Below are positions 48,201 through 58,900 of a DNA stretch of 64,000 nucleotides, piece after piece. The notes beneath the pieces are model-generated. The model searched no databases. It was not told the DNA's origin and worked only from the letters and a program-made list of their open reading frames with translations. This stretch comes from Polydactylus sextarius. Taxonomy: Eukaryota > Chordata > Actinopteri > Polynemidae. The position numbers were made by a program, and so were the translations under genes. The stretch lies in contig CM028907.1 of assembly GCA_016801845.1 (NCBI GenBank), positions 23,066,598 to 23,130,597 of the forward strand, read 5' to 3'. Numbering within the stretch: the stretch's first letter is position 1; every line of letters begins with the position of its first letter.

Positions 48201-48764
48201 TGTTAATATTATCATTGTGGTGCTCATCTTTGCCTGTCTCTTTAATTACTTTATTTACTTTAATATAAATAATATGAAATTAAATTAAATCATATAATCA
48301 TATAAATCATATAAAAATATTTACAATATAACAATAACTATAATATAACAATTTTAAGGTAGTCTAAAAACAAAACATATTATTATTATTATTATCATCA
48401 TCATATAAAGAGAGTAATAAAATACCATTTGGTCTATAGAAAAAATGTTTTCCTTACATCATTTGTGCAAATTATTCAAATTATTAAAAATAACAATTTA
48501 AAACAACACCAACAAATACTTTAACAGATTTATTCTACAAATAAAACAAAAACAGTAACAGTGAAAGTGGAAGCTGTAAAGTGTGCACAGTGATCCAGAT
48601 CCTGAGCAGGTTTTTTTGGTTGTTGTTCTGTTTGTTGTTGTTTTTTGCTGACTCACCACTTTCCATCGGTCTTTGACCATGCAGTTTGGCGGCAGGATGT
48701 CAGCCTGCTCGGACGTCCCGTTCATGTTGGCGATGTCCTGTAAGCTGGGGATTAGGCACTGCAT
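22369..48764 (-). CDS. ttbk1: Tau-tubulin kinase 1 (TTBK1), long isoform, 15 coding exons
   Basis: Neuronal Ser/Thr kinase of the CK1 group that phosphorylates tau and tubulin. Exons: 48764-48657, 47603-47456, 46947-46874, 46724-46584, 46263-46159, 42297-42232, 41890-41798, 40403-40278, 40192-40038, 39747-39537, 39411-39239, 38361-38021, 37566-37385, 24319-22863, 22771-22369. They sum to 3783 bases, 1260 aa, and all phases match (human 1321 aa from memory). The start MQCLIPSLQD matches TTBK1, not TTBK2. Kinase features: KKIGGGGFGEIYEA from 38, K63 in VALKVE, LHRDIKPSNF with D154, MLDFGLARQY with D176, then VAGFRGTVRYAS. Conserved tail blocks include LRYRRVNSPES, DSKEWVIIDKETEL, TSGTTDEEPEELRPL, SPFTKVERTF-like and KTLVLFSPGD. 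The last two exons code a Ser/Pro/Arg-rich basic tail. The long poly-Glu tract I recall in human TTBK1 is missing. The donors of exons 7 and 10 are weak GTTTGA. Confidence 0.97.
24320..30600. other. 5' part of the large ttbk1 intron, no exon seen
   Basis: This interval lies in the intron between the exons at 37385-37566 and 22863-24319. It is AT-rich, with an AT microsatellite at 25829-25860, 'gctaa'-word repeat debris at 25,240-25,500 and 29,330-29,460, and homopolymer runs. I found no open frame with credible splice sites. Confidence 0.6.
25829..25860. repeat. (TA)n microsatellite
   Basis: About 30 bases of uninterrupted TA dinucleotides within a ttbk1 intron. Confidence 0.95.
30640..30870 (-). 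other. CpG-rich block, open on the minus strand, inside a ttbk1 intron
   Basis: Unlike the surrounding AT-rich intron, this block is dense in CpG. Two minus-strand frames stay open across it. One, from the ATG at 30836-30834, has many C-ending codons (MQVVPAIEFLHRDF...). The other is Ser/Pro-rich (EECRSSRRSSF...). The acceptor-like 'gaatgcag' lacks a pyrimidine tract, and no donor is clear. It could be an unrecognised alternative terminal exon, 3' UTR of the short ttbk1 form, an intragenic CpG island or an enhancer. I recognise no protein family. Confidence 0.35.
30958..31012. repeat. (CTT)n-rich imperfect trinucleotide repeat
   Basis: A run of CTT with interspersed CAT units and single substitutions, about 55 bases long, next to the CpG-rich block. 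Confidence 0.85.
31340..31712. repeat. Teleost interspersed repeat, longer copy
   Basis: The segment contains 'gctaacattagctatgtagt', 'agcaaaaacgta' and an end 'acagcacctttaa'. These words recur in order at 19,650-19,711. Its left part begins near 'gctattaaagttac'. The 'ttaaaggtgctgt' type terminus (other strand) is characteristic, as I recall, of abundant non-autonomous fish elements. I cannot set the exact ends or name the family. Confidence 0.5.
31925..32227 (-). CDS. ttbk1: Alternative terminal exon of ttbk1 (short isoform)
   Basis: The exon opens after a good acceptor ('ggtctgtttgcag') in phase 0, exactly matching the end of the exon at 37385-37566, and runs 100 codons to a TGA. Joined to the first 13 exons it gives a 741-aa protein with the whole kinase domain but without the Ser/Pro/Arg-rich tail of the long form. 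The product starts LEEDRHQLRP, then has LRRLASYVFSSSTLETEQYP and FIQRSRSAESSP, and ends near SRTQLQQMFAKLMNKNSS. The sequence is GC- and CpG-rich with coding-type codon use, unlike the surrounding intron. I recall a similar alternative TTBK1 end in mammals but am not certain. No donor is visible before the stop, so it is a terminal, not an internal, exon. Confidence 0.85.
   Translation of the reverse strand: MEEDRHQLRPNQLRRLASYVFSSSTLETEQYPHGGGSFIQRSRSAESSPAHVTAANASARRRHAGTLPTPGSPRSRHSVLNVSRTQLQQMFAKLMNKNSS
32230..37380. other. ttbk1 intron between the short-form exon and exon 13
   Basis: No convincing exon. The interval holds a purine-rich GAG run at 33,078-33,117, a CpG-rich patch at 33,180-33,250 ('gatggccggcggcggcgg'), an AAAC microsatellite and scattered simple sequence. 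Confidence 0.55.
33770..33802. repeat. (AAAC)n microsatellite
   Basis: About eight AAAC tetranucleotides in a ttbk1 intron. Confidence 0.9.
38420..39150. repeat. Degenerate CAAGTC-type minisatellite in a ttbk1 intron
   Basis: The words 'caagtc', 'aagtcaagtc', 'caagtctaa' and close variants recur dozens of times over about 730 bases, always in the same orientation. Variable spacers separate them, often 'aatcaa', 'gttaatcaa' or 'agtccaag'. It fills nearly the whole intron between exons 38021-38361 and 39239-39411. It is an old, diverged tandem array and not coding. Confidence 0.75.
43926..43967 (-). other. Possible 42-nt cassette exon in the ttbk1 activation-loop intron
   Basis: The segment lies between an acceptor 'tctgtctgcag' and a strong donor CCAG|GTAAGTT. 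It is 42 bases long, keeps the phase-0 frame of the flanking exons and would insert IQRLYFIETKQDGQ between TTGEVRP and PRTVAGF. I know of no TTBK with such an insert, and a 3.9-kb intron can contain such pseudo-exons by chance. Confidence 0.15.
44190..44260 (-). other. Exon-like 71-nt segment in the same ttbk1 intron
   Basis: An excellent acceptor (T-rich tract then 'cttacag') and a good donor (GGGAT|GTGAGT) bound 71 bases open in phase 0 (FLWTYDFDVHASRFS...). Its length is not a multiple of three, so inclusion would shift the kinase frame. It is most likely a pseudo-exon, or at most a frame-breaking one. Confidence 0.12.
45141..45200. repeat. (GA)n microsatellite
   Basis: About 58 bases of uninterrupted GA, preceded by 'agacagacagaga', in a ttbk1 intron. 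Confidence 0.95.
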
Positions 48765-49299
48765 CTGCCAGCTAGACAGAACACGAGCAGCTCCCAGCTT
48801 AAAAGAGCCATTTATCTGTGAGGAGAGGGGGGGTCGGGGGGAGAGGAGGGGGTCAGAAGGAGGGAAAGCAGGGTAGAAAAGTTAGTAAGTTAAAAGCATC
48901 ACCCGGGCGCTGGGAGGCTCCCAGTCCGACCACAGCAGTCCAGTATAACAGGCACTAGAGATGGCTGGCTGCCATTAGAAGCCATTCTTCAGCTGGATCA
49001 GGCTACAGGCCGGTGGGGGTGGGGGTGTTGGGATCGGGGGGGAGAGGAGGGGTGTGATGGTATTTGCAGTAACCGGAGCAAATATCATGTCTGCAGAGGA
49101 AGCAGCCGGACACGGCTAAAGGTTGGACGCTGCCGCCCAACTGACCATGGACCATCAACAGCACCACCAGACCAGAACTTAAGACCAGGAACGAGTCCCA
49201 ACGCCGTCCTACTGAACTCTGATGGGTTCACACTGGACGTCAGGACACGCATCTAAAGAGCTTCCATTTACATTTAAAACCTTTTATTCTTTCAACATA

Positions 49300-49370
49300 A
49301 AAAACAGTTTGACATTTTGGGAAAACACTTCTTGTTCCTGCAGAAAATAAGGCACATGGTGCTTTAACTT
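49300..49370 (+). repeat. End of a common fish interspersed repeat, forward copy
   Basis: The words 'gtttgacattttgggaaaac' and 'acttcttgtt' match, as I recall it, the terminal sequence of a widespread teleost non-autonomous repeat. An inverted counterpart lies at 50,364-50,485. Confidence 0.5.
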
Positions 49371-49389
49371 CCTACCAACAAGTGCTCTA

Positions 49390-50345
49390 GCCCTGGAAAT
49401 GTGTGTATCTGTGTTCCCATGGTTCTAAGTTCCCAAAATTTTCATTTACCCAATGTTCTGTGTCCCCGAGGTTTAATGTCTGCAAAGATCTGGTTCCCAT
49501 GGTCCTGTACCCTTGAATATTTCCATGTCGCCAAGGTACTGGCAAAGTTTAATGTTCCTAACATGTTACCAGTGTTCTATGTTCCCACGATTTATGTTTC
49601 TATGGTTCCGTATTCCTAATGTTTTATGCTGTCATCATCCTCTTTTTCTATGTTCCTGTCACCAAGGTCTTATGTTCATAACATTTAATGTTCCTGAGAA
49701 CATACCTCTGATTCTAAGATTTTATCATCGGATGTTGTATGTTTCTTTGATCTATTTTTCCCATTGTTCCGTATTTCTGAACTTTTATGTTCTCATGGTT
49801 CTATTTTCAGGGACCTATACTCAGGGACCTATCTATAGTCCTAGAAGTGAACGGTCAATCTTCCCATGGTTCTTTCCAAGTTTTTATGTTCCTATGTTTC
49901 CACTGTCCTATTATTGGAGTTCTTCTATGTCCCTGTGCTCTATAATTTATGTTAATGGCGTTCCATAGCCCGGAATTTTCATGTTCCCAAGTTTGTGTGT
50001 TCCTAAGGTCCTCTTTTCTTCTGGTCCTGTGTTACTGAGGTTTAATGTTCTCACCATCCTATGTACCAAAGTACCAACATTCCCAAGGTTTACTGTCAGC
50101 GAGAACCCATCTCTGTTTCTATGACTTTATGGTTAATTGGTTCAATATCCCTGTGATTTAATGTTCTAATTTTTCCATTCTAAGGATTTTATCTTCCCAT
50201 GATCTGTAATGTGTAATGTATCCAATGACATATCTATATTCTTAAAATGGCATGATTCTATGTTCCTGGTTGGTTCTATGTTTCTACTCATGGAATCTAA
50301 GATTCCATGTTCCTATGATTTATGTTCCTTAGATTTTCTGTGATC
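49390..50345. repeat. Degenerate 'tatgttcccatggtt' minisatellite
   Basis: About 950 bases are made of diverged units of roughly 14-18 bases. Recurrent words are 'ctatgttcc', 'tgttcccatggtt', 'aatgttccta' and 'ttttatgttc', all in one orientation. Long plus-strand frames across it (Phe/Met/Val/Pro-rich) are by-products of the repeat and not genes. It lies in the ttbk1 5' intron and is bracketed by inverted copies of an interspersed repeat. Confidence 0.8.
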
Positions 50346-50363
50346 TTGTTACTGAGGGTTCAT

Positions 50364-50485
50364 GTTTCCAGTCTTTATGCTAAGCTAAGCTAACCATAAA
50401 ATAAACCTGGCAGTGATATCGATGTGATCTCTCTGCCAGAAGGAGAAAAGGCATGTTTCCCAAAATGTTAGACTTTTCCTTTGAA
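50364..50485 (-). repeat. Fish interspersed repeat, inverted copy
   Basis: It begins 'tttccagtctttatgctaag', continues 'ctaagctaacc' and ends 'gtttcccaaaatgttagact' and 'tttcctttgaa'. The opening block is shared with 58,555-58,590, and the end is the reverse complement of the repeat end at 49,300-49,370. Confidence 0.6.
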
Positions 50486-51384
50486 AATTAATATTCATTA
50501 AATAAAAAATAAAAAAAAAACAAAGAAGGAATTCTTTCTTAGGACTGGAAACAGAAAGTTGCTGTCAAACATGTTAAGCATCAATTAACTTTAATCTTGT
50601 TACCCTTGGTCATTTTTTCCCCTTCATCAGGTCTGGCAGGTAAAACACGCTCCCAAGTGGAGTACTGTGCCCAACAACCTCTGTGAATCCAACATTTAGA
50701 TTTAGATATCACTGAGCTTGGATGATTAGAAATATTCCTCTCTGATTTAAGCTTGTTGGGGACCAAACAGCCTGAGAGTGAGCTCTGCCTGAGAAGACGA
50801 CATCAGGGGAAAATAACGCAAAGGTGCAGTAAAGGTTTTTATTATTAATTCATGCAGATTTTTTTTCACCATTTGGTTACTGCAAACTTGGGATGCCCCT
50901 GCAGACTGAAAAATGACGAACACTGCTCTTTTAACTCTGACATGGATTAGTAGTGGAGGATGTGGTTGCGCTGTTAAACAGTGAAACGCTGACATCAGCA
51001 GGCCTGTATCTCACCGAGCATCACTCTCACAGCCGCCGTCTCAAACTGCATTCGTCTTGTAATCACGCGTCAGTCGACCTGAGCCGAACTCTGGTGCGAC
51101 ACATCATATTAGCGGACTTGGGGGCAGAAATTTGAAGTTCAAAGTGATGCATGTCAGTCCCCAAACCATGCTGATCTGCATGCAATGCCACGGGCTGTCA
51201 TCAGTGCATGCAGAGCTCAGGCGGACTGCAGATACGATGGAGAGTGTCCACCATGTTTCCAGTCAGACCAGCTCTGACAGAGGACTGGACCGACTGGGAA
51301 GGAGGGGGAAGAGGAGGAGGAGGAGGAAGAGGAGGAGGCTTCTCTGCACCTGCAGTGATACAGCTCTGTTAAAACAGCAGCAGC

Positions 51385-51401
51385 ATCGTCATCATCATAA
51401 C

Positions 51402-51434
<33 letters not shown>

Positions 51435-51455
51435 GATCAGCAGCAGCAGCATCGG
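51385..51455. repeat. (CAT)n then (CAG)n trinucleotide repeat
   Basis: About a dozen CAT units with a few changes, followed by 'gatcagcagcagcagcatcgg'. The minus-strand frame gives poly-Asp, an artefact of the repeat. Flanking sequence to about 51,550 is moderately CpG-rich. Confidence 0.9.
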
Positions 51456-53612
51456 CAGCGCAGCGACCAGCCAGGCGGGAGCGACTGTAACACTGGAGAT
51501 GTAGCCTCAACGCGCTGCTGAGCCGCCAGTCACTGCAGAGAGGCGGGGCCACAGAGTTTCCCTGCATGCACTGCAACATTACACAACAGCAACGAGTGAT
51601 CACAACCGTCGTCATACCATCAAATACAACAGATGTAGTGTGAAATATTTAGTCATTATATTTAGTGTAAGTGTTATTTGTTTGTTAGTTGAATCTGAAA
51701 TTCAACTAGTTTTGCAGGAAAACTAAACAGTATTTCAGTTTATCACCACTAAGAGGCAACAAGCTCAACTATGATTTCAGCAGGACAATTCATCGTTCAC
51801 CTCTGTAGTTCGTGTTGCTGTTATCCTATTTGTCAGTTGGAGATGTCATGACAAAAACTCACAACTCAAACTTAACACAGCAAAAGAAGGGAAAGGTCCT
51901 GTTATATCACCCCCTGGAGGCTGACAGGAGGACTACAGCACAAAAGAGCAGAGGTTTTGTTGGTGGAACCATAAATCGGCTGAAGCCAGGTGCTGCACAA
52001 TCAGCATTTGCTTTGTAGTTTCAGAGGGAGAACATGAAAATGGATTAGTTGGTTAGTGCTCTCTCTGCGACAGCAGTTCTCATGTTAGCCCCCGAGGAGC
52101 AATCTTTTCTGTCTCCAAGTTGAATTAAACCACAGAGACTAATGTTGAAATCATCCCACTGATGTCACCATCTATATTAACAGAAAGATAGCAGCCCCCT
52201 AGTGGTAAAAAGTTGAAAAACTATGTACGTTTATAGCAAAAGTAATTAAGTTTTGATTTTACAAATTTCAATCAAAGTTCGGCAGATCATTGTTTGAGCC
52301 TTTTTAAGTTATATTCACACCAAATGCAAAATTGCAAAGACGCAAGAAGACACAAATTCATTTAAGACAAGTTCGCAAAAGTTTTTCAGCTTTTCAGCTT
52401 CGCCTATCAGCATTTAGCTCACCAGGACTAGAGTCAGGACACCACCTGAAGACACCTGCAGTTGTATGATACAACCTCTATACTTTACAGACTTGAAAAT
52501 TGTCAGGGAAGCAGGACAATCAGAAGTTGTTAAAGTATTTGTCTACGGTCATTACAGCTGTTGGTGGTACCACTAGATTATGGGTGAATATCTGTGGACA
52601 ATACGCCAAAAACTGTCTCTATCGAAAGGTAAAAATTTACATTGCGTTTGGTGTGAACACTAGATTAGATTAGAGCTAAATTACTTTAAGTCTTAATGTA
52701 GTAAATCAATCAACTCCACCACAGCAAATTTTCATATACTGTGTATTTTTATATAATTTTATTTTTTTATATAATTTTATATAATGCAGATGCATTACAA
52801 TAATGCATCTGCATAGTAAGACAAACTGAATATACAGTTTACTATAGTATAGTTTTGTATTGTATCATGTGGTAAATAAATGAAAATAAAATTACAATAT
52901 ACTGTGTGTATACTGTGTACTCTATTTTTATCTATAAATATGTAGAAGAATATATATAAAATGTATATATTTAGACAGGAATCATATGTAAGTATGGCAT
53001 TTATTCACTGTGTTATCAGAAAAATACAGGTTAGCATAACATTTTATAGACAACAGAAATATACAATATAGTAGGAAATATACTATAGTATCTTTGAGTA
53101 TACTACAATGAAGTGGAGACAATTACTAAGTAGTATTTTATGGTATTTGTACAAGAAAACACAAGAATGTAGAGATGAGAGTTGTTTTGTCATTATATAG
53201 TTTCACATCATCTGCATATTGTCACATTATGTGTTATACTTCTGTGACTATCTGTTACGTTTTATATTTAGTATCATTTCTTATCTCACGATATTGAACA
53301 GTATGACATACAGTGTGATACTGAATATATATTAAACACTGTTGTGTTAAATAAGAGCTAATGAGAGAAACTCTGTAGTCCAGCATCAGCGTCTCAGCAG
53401 CAGATCACACACTTCCTCTACCTTCAAACCAGAGTCTGCTCTTCTTCTTCACTTACAAATCCACCAATCTGTTACTAAAGAAGGGGGGAGGATGGGGGAG
53501 GAGGAGAGGTGAGGTGAGGAGGTGAGGGGGAGGTGCTCTGCCAGAAGCCGAGTTTGCATCATTCCAGTTTTGATTGATCTGACGTGAAGTCAGTCAGTCA
53601 GTCAGAGCTCAC

Positions 53613-53693
53613 CATATTTTTGAGCTCCCGGAAAACCTGACGGTTTATAACAAATCGTGAGCGGGACAAACCCCTTCCTGTTCTCTTGTTAGC
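53613..53693 (-). other. Probable upstream exon of ttbk1
   Basis: An 81-base segment between the acceptor 'ttggcttgtag' and the donor ATATG|GTGAGC. The next exon in line begins at an acceptor ('cctctcctcacag') at 48815 and carries the TTBK1 start. When joined, the last three bases (ATG, with A at -3) are in frame with the TTBK1 coding sequence and would add 18 residues, MINGSFKLGAARVLSSWQ, before MQCLIPSL. The rest of the exon is open in the same frame but has no earlier ATG. It may simply be 5' UTR. Confidence 0.5.
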
Positions 53694-53699
53694 CTACAA

Positions 53700-56200
53700 G
53701 CCAAAACAGAGGGCACAGTTAACCAGGAGAGGAAGATAAGAGGAGGCGGACGACAGCAATGACCAACCGAGGAATGTTTAATGACCTTATAATAAAAACC
53801 TGAACACGACCAGGTTTATTTACCTTTTCCACGTGACGCCAGAGTCACCAAAACACCAGAGAATGTACAGCATGGTCCCAGTAGCGCCACCCACTGGACA
53901 AACATCACGTTCTGTTTACTTTAGTAACACGTGATCATGAGTTCAGCCTGAAGATGGAGTTAGCAAGATTTTAAATTTGTTGTCTTTTAGCAAAATGGTA
54001 GCTAATGTTCGCTAAATGAAAACAACACAGTGACAATGGGCTAATTAACAGCCCTGTAGACTGTTTGTAAAGATGGCGGACATGTTCGCTACCAAACATG
54101 AAGCCAAATAAAGGTAACAAAAAAACACACCCAAATCATGTCACTGGCGCAAAATGGCAAATCTCAAACCTGAAATATTTTGGCTTAGCTTTTGTACAGA
54201 CATTAAAGCATGTTGGCCATCAGCTGATACTGCAGCTGGCCACCAGGGGCGACCAAGGCTCTTTGGCTTCACTGTACAAAGTCATTGGCTAATCACATCT
54301 TTTTTTTGCTGCATCATGTTGATGTTGTATTTATTTAAGGTCATTTTGCGATTTCAAATAGAAAAGATTTCACCAGCACAAGTTGGTAGTTTGGATACAT
54401 TCACAAAAGTCTACGCTCCCGGTGGCGTTGTGTTTAGACACAAAAACAACACGAATACGCCGTTAACACCACGAAACCCAGATCTGTGCTGAGATGAATG
54501 CGCTAGTGATTTGACTGCACGTGGAAAAGGAGAATAACAAACAACGACATGTTGTTTGTTGTGTAGATGTTGATAATCTGATCAGACAGCAGGTCGATGT
54601 TTCTCTGGACGGACGTCGCCATAGAAACATAATCAGACGACCAATCACAATGAAAATGAAACCCGAGACGTTACAGATCAAAACCGGAACAACTGTCAGA
54701 CTATTTTGATATGAAAAAGTCGCTCGCTAACTCACTAACTGATGAAATTTATTTTCAATTGCATGCAGTTCATGTAAAAAAAAGAAAGAAAGAAAAAAAA
54801 ACTATTGTCTTACTTATCATAAAGCTGGAAAGACATTAGCAAAAACTTACAAAAATGAAATTTTTAAAAATGTAACAAATTATCCAGGTTGATAAAAGAA
54901 AACTTAAAAATAAACAATGAATTAAATGAAATGTGTTTTCACTCACTTGTATATGGACTCGTATTCATTCATCATTGATTACGTGTGTTTCTCATGACTT
55001 CATTAAATAAAACCTTGTTCTTACTCAAACTGATGATAATTAAAACTTATGACATTAAGTTAATGACAAAGTTAAATTAGGTTTGTTTCTAATTAACTTT
55101 GATCTGTTGTTATTTGATGGTTACAGTTAGTCATTACTCTGTGTTAGTTTACTAATTAATGATTTAAACGTTAATTTAATGTCATTTCCTTCTTTTTAAC
55201 ATGTTTACGTCATTTAAACTAAGTCTTTGTTTTTTACTGACACCATTTCGCTGTTTAATGAATAACTTTTTTAAAAATCCGGTCATCATTAATCAATTCT
55301 TTTATTTCAGTGTCATCATTAATCAATCATTAATCAATTCTTTTATTTCAGTGTTTTCATTAATAATTTAAACTTTGGCACTATATTGAGTTATTTTACA
55401 GACTGATCTGATTTGTTATAAATAATTTGCTTTATTTACGCAAAACCTCTAAATCACTTCATAAATAATTATCACTGTCATAATACATTAACATAAAATG
55501 AAAATGTTCTGTGTTTGTTGAGAACAGTCATTCCTGTATTCGCCCTTGATAAATATGACATATATTTTGTCACATTTAATATTCTTCGTTAACGATTAAA
55601 ATATAATAGATTTTAAACTGTTGAATAAAAAACAACAACAAAAGGTGACGAGATTAAATGCAGCTCAGACACCTTGTAAATTGTATTTAAAATCATCTTT
55701 TAAAAGAGTAAATATTACATATTTAACTTGTTCGTTACATTTTAAAAACATTTCTATCTTCTGTTGATGTTTCGTTGGTTTTCAGTGGTTAATTTATTTG
55801 TCCTTGTGGGTCTTTGTCATTAAAAACATCTTCCATACAGTCACATGATGTCACTGTTGCTCTGCGGATATTTTATTCCACTCTTGTTTTAATGATAAAT
55901 ATTAACAACTGAATGAATGAACGATCAGTTTCAGGACTCACTTCCGCTCTGGTCCAGGTTCACCCCCTCCCTCCCCCTCCTCCCTCTGCATCACTCATAT
56001 TGAATCTTTCCTCTCTGCAGTGCACAGTCATGGGTCCTCAGTACGCATGCGCACCAATACATCCTGCTGATCAATAAATCTGGCCCGGACTGACCTGGGT
56101 TATCAATAACTCAAAGATCAACCCGGAATCTGGACCTGACCCGGTCTACATGGTTCTGATCCAAAAGTCTCATGACACGGGTCAGAAACTCGTTACCTTC
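53700..56200. other. Non-coding ttbk1 5' intron sequence
   Basis: AT-rich sequence without credible exons. It includes a short tandem duplication at 55283-55353 and homopolymer runs. Confidence 0.5.
55283..55353. repeat. Short tandem duplication
   Basis: The block 'tcatcattaatcaa' followed by 'ttcttttatttcagtg' occurs twice in a row. The second copy has an extra internal 'tcattaatcaa'. Confidence 0.85.
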
Positions 56201-56215
56201 CGTTACCGCATCAGC

Positions 56216-56248
56216 ACACGCGCGCGCGCACGCACGCACGCACACTCA

Positions 56249-56298
<50 letters not shown>
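56216..56298. repeat. (CG/CA)n microsatellite
   Basis: A 'cgcgcgcgcacgcacg' tract passes into about 48 bases of pure CA. Alternating purine-pyrimidine sequence like this can adopt the Z-DNA form. Confidence 0.95.
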
Positions 56299-56299
<1 letters not shown>

Positions 56300-56300
<1 letters not shown>

Positions 56301-56965
56301 CTGATCTCTGTGGTCCGGCACAGACCTGGTCCGGATCAGGCCTACCTGGCGCACCGTCCGCTCCTTTTCCGCCTTTTGGGAATCTTCATCTGGGATTTTA
56401 TTTCGGCACAAAACGTCCTGGTCCAGAAAACCCACCGTTCCTCTGAAAGGGGGGCCGGGGTTCGGGCCTCAACACTCCCTCAGGACTAAACCACCATCTA
56501 CTGCTCCTCCGACAGACCCGGGATCAGAACCGGACCGGGTCCAAGCTCAGGCCGGTGGTCCAGTGCAGATCAGACCAGGGCGCGCACCGTGAACAGAAAC
56601 CAGATCTTAGTCCCGCTCAGAGTCCAGGAGCTGCTGCTGTCCGGGTCCTCCTCCGGTTCTCCGCTGCTGCAGCTGAGGAGGAGGAGGAGGATGCGGACTC
56701 GTGGTCCTCCCTCCTCCTGCTGGACCGGATCCAGGAGTCAACCCCGGTGAAGAAAAAACACAAAGTAGATCCAAATCCGGGCTGAGGCGGACCCGGGCCG
56801 AGCCGAGGCGGGCTGAGGTTTCAGGTTCAGCCTGTTTGTCCGCACTGCAGCGCTGCCTCACCGCGTCAAGTCGCCGTCACATCGCCTGCTACACATCCGG
56901 CCAACGCTTTCAAAATAAAACCACCACAAGAACGCTTTATCACTTCCGCAAAAAACGGAAGTTGT
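56300..56965 (-). promoter_or_regulatory. GC/CpG-rich block with paired ETS sites: candidate ttbk1 promoter and first exon
   Basis: Between AT-rich flanks this block is rich in CpG. Reading leftward on the minus strand, a dyad ACTTCCG-(7 bases)-CGGAAGT (56942-56962) provides two opposed ETS/GABPA-type sites. It is followed by a donor GACGCG|GTGAGG whose exon would end at 56862. A non-coding first exon of about 60-90 bases would then splice to 53693. This is a plausible CpG-island promoter for ttbk1. The assignment is inferred from position and motifs only. Confidence 0.45.
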
Positions 56966-57351
56966 TTCATTTTATTGATTTATTTTTATCTATTTAATAT
57001 TATTATTTTTGTTTTACCGTTTTAAAAATAGTTTTAAATTGAGTATTTACAAAAATATATTAAAAATATATTGTGTGTATATATATTGTATTTTACATTT
57101 CTTATATGAAATATGTTACGTATATATTATATTACATTGTATTACATATACCATATGATATTCTAGTATATATTTAAAATTTATATTTCTTCATGTTTAC
57201 AAAATAAAAACGTAAGTTATTGTAGTTAATGATAACAATAATAAATAAAAATACATTAAATTCACTTCAATTCTGTTTTTAATGCATTCAGCTATTTTAT
57301 TTTTATTATATCATTATTTTCAATATTAACCTCTACCCTCCTTGTATATTG

Positions 57352-57353
<2 letters not shown>

Positions 57354-57382
<29 letters not shown>
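57354..57382. repeat. (TA)n microsatellite
   Basis: About 28 bases of TA dinucleotides. Confidence 0.9.
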
Positions 57383-57385
<3 letters not shown>

Positions 57386-58544
57386 TGAAAATATTAAAAC
57401 TTATTATTATTATTATCATTACATATCTTTTTATATCAGATCGTTAATTATTATCGTTATAGTCAACATTTATTCTGCCTCTTCCTGTCCAACTTTTAGA
57501 AAAATCCATGTGATTCTCACTCATCAACAGAGTATAATAATATCTTTTAAGTCTACTATGTAGAGGTTCTGGTCTCTGGTTTAAAACAGAATAAAACTCA
57601 CAATCTCAAGTGATTTTATTGTCTAAACGAAAGGAGTGTTTGTGTGGACCTGGTCTCTGGAGAGTCCTGCTCTCATAAAATTGTTATCATCACAGTTTAA
57701 CTTTGTCTAAATTCATGTTACTTCGCTGTTCAGCCTCCATTGGTTCTGTTTAACATTGCGATTTTTAACTTGTTACATGAACGACACAGGAAGTACGGAC
57801 GATCAGATTGGAGTTGATCTTACATCATTTAACCACTTCAGGTAACTTACATCTCAGATAATTTAGCTGTGGAAATGAGGACTGGAGCCGAAGGAGCCTT
57901 CGACATGAGACAGAATAGTCTCCGCCTGTGACGTATATGACCTGAGACGCAGCAATCGGTAACAAAACATTAGCAACTGTGATATTTCCTATCACAAGAC
58001 AATGAAGTGCTGAACAACTGCACCTCGAGTGACCCGACACAACAGAGATAAGCCGCGTTGGAGGTGGTAACATTGTATCTACCGTGGAAACGTTCAGGTT
58101 TCTGGTACTACCACCTCCCAGGACCGTAGAAGCTCAGAAGCTGCCGGTCACCTCCTACATCTCAATAATCCTCCAGTCTGCAGCTCCATTGTCTTGGTTG
58201 GTTCTGTAACCAAACAGACAACCAACATCTGCCCTCATCCAGGAATTATCCTCCCCCAGTGTGAGGAAACAGGCCGCTAGCGCTGAAGGACTCGCCAAAA
58301 CCAGTTATTGACAATGTGTGTCAATAACCTTTATATACATTATATGTTGCTCAAAATATTGAAAATATCCCGTTATCAATGTGCACAATATACATCTTGG
58401 TTTAAACTAAGAAATACAAGTATCAGATCAGGACTCTCAGTAAAAGTTGGATCAGGATCAATAACAGACATGAAACCTTTTATCAACATCAGACACGCAG
58501 GTTGACCACTTTTGTTTCCTCTGCAGGAAGAAGAGCTGGTAGTT

Positions 58545-58690
58545 TCTTATTGTTTCCAGTCTTTATGCTAAGCTAAGTTAACAGGCTGCTGCTGGTAGCT
58601 TCATATTCACAGCACAGACTCAAGGTGGGCATCTAATCGTTAGCTTTTAGAGCTGGAAGGAAAACCTGTAGACATTTGTCAGAGCTGAAA
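58545..58690 (-). repeat. Fish interspersed repeat fragment
   Basis: It contains 'tttccagtctttatgctaag' and 'ctaagttaacaggctgctg', then 'tagcttcatattcacagcac'. The first block matches 50,366-50,395, and the order fits my memory of a widespread teleost element. Confidence 0.55.
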
Positions 58691-58900
58691 TGTTTTCTGC
58701 TTAAATGCGCCTAATTAAACTAATTTAAGACCATCAAGGCAGATAATTATTAACTAAATGGGAACAAAATGTTCAGCACATTGTGACTGTATCAGGCAAC
58801 ACCTGTATTGTTTTTAATATTAAGGCCCCAGATCAGCAAAAAAAAAAAAAAAAAATATTACACTTATGTCTTGCTGTTGTAACGACGCAGAGACAAATTG

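Noticed and set aside
49401..49968. Long plus-strand frames of 72 and 151 codons
   Set aside because: They follow from the 'tatgttcccatgg' minisatellite, are rich in Phe/Met/Val/Pro and show no domain.
51217..51615. 132-codon minus-strand frame with poly-Asp and poly-Ser
   Set aside because: Both runs are translations of CAT and GAG-type simple repeats, and no exon structure supports it.
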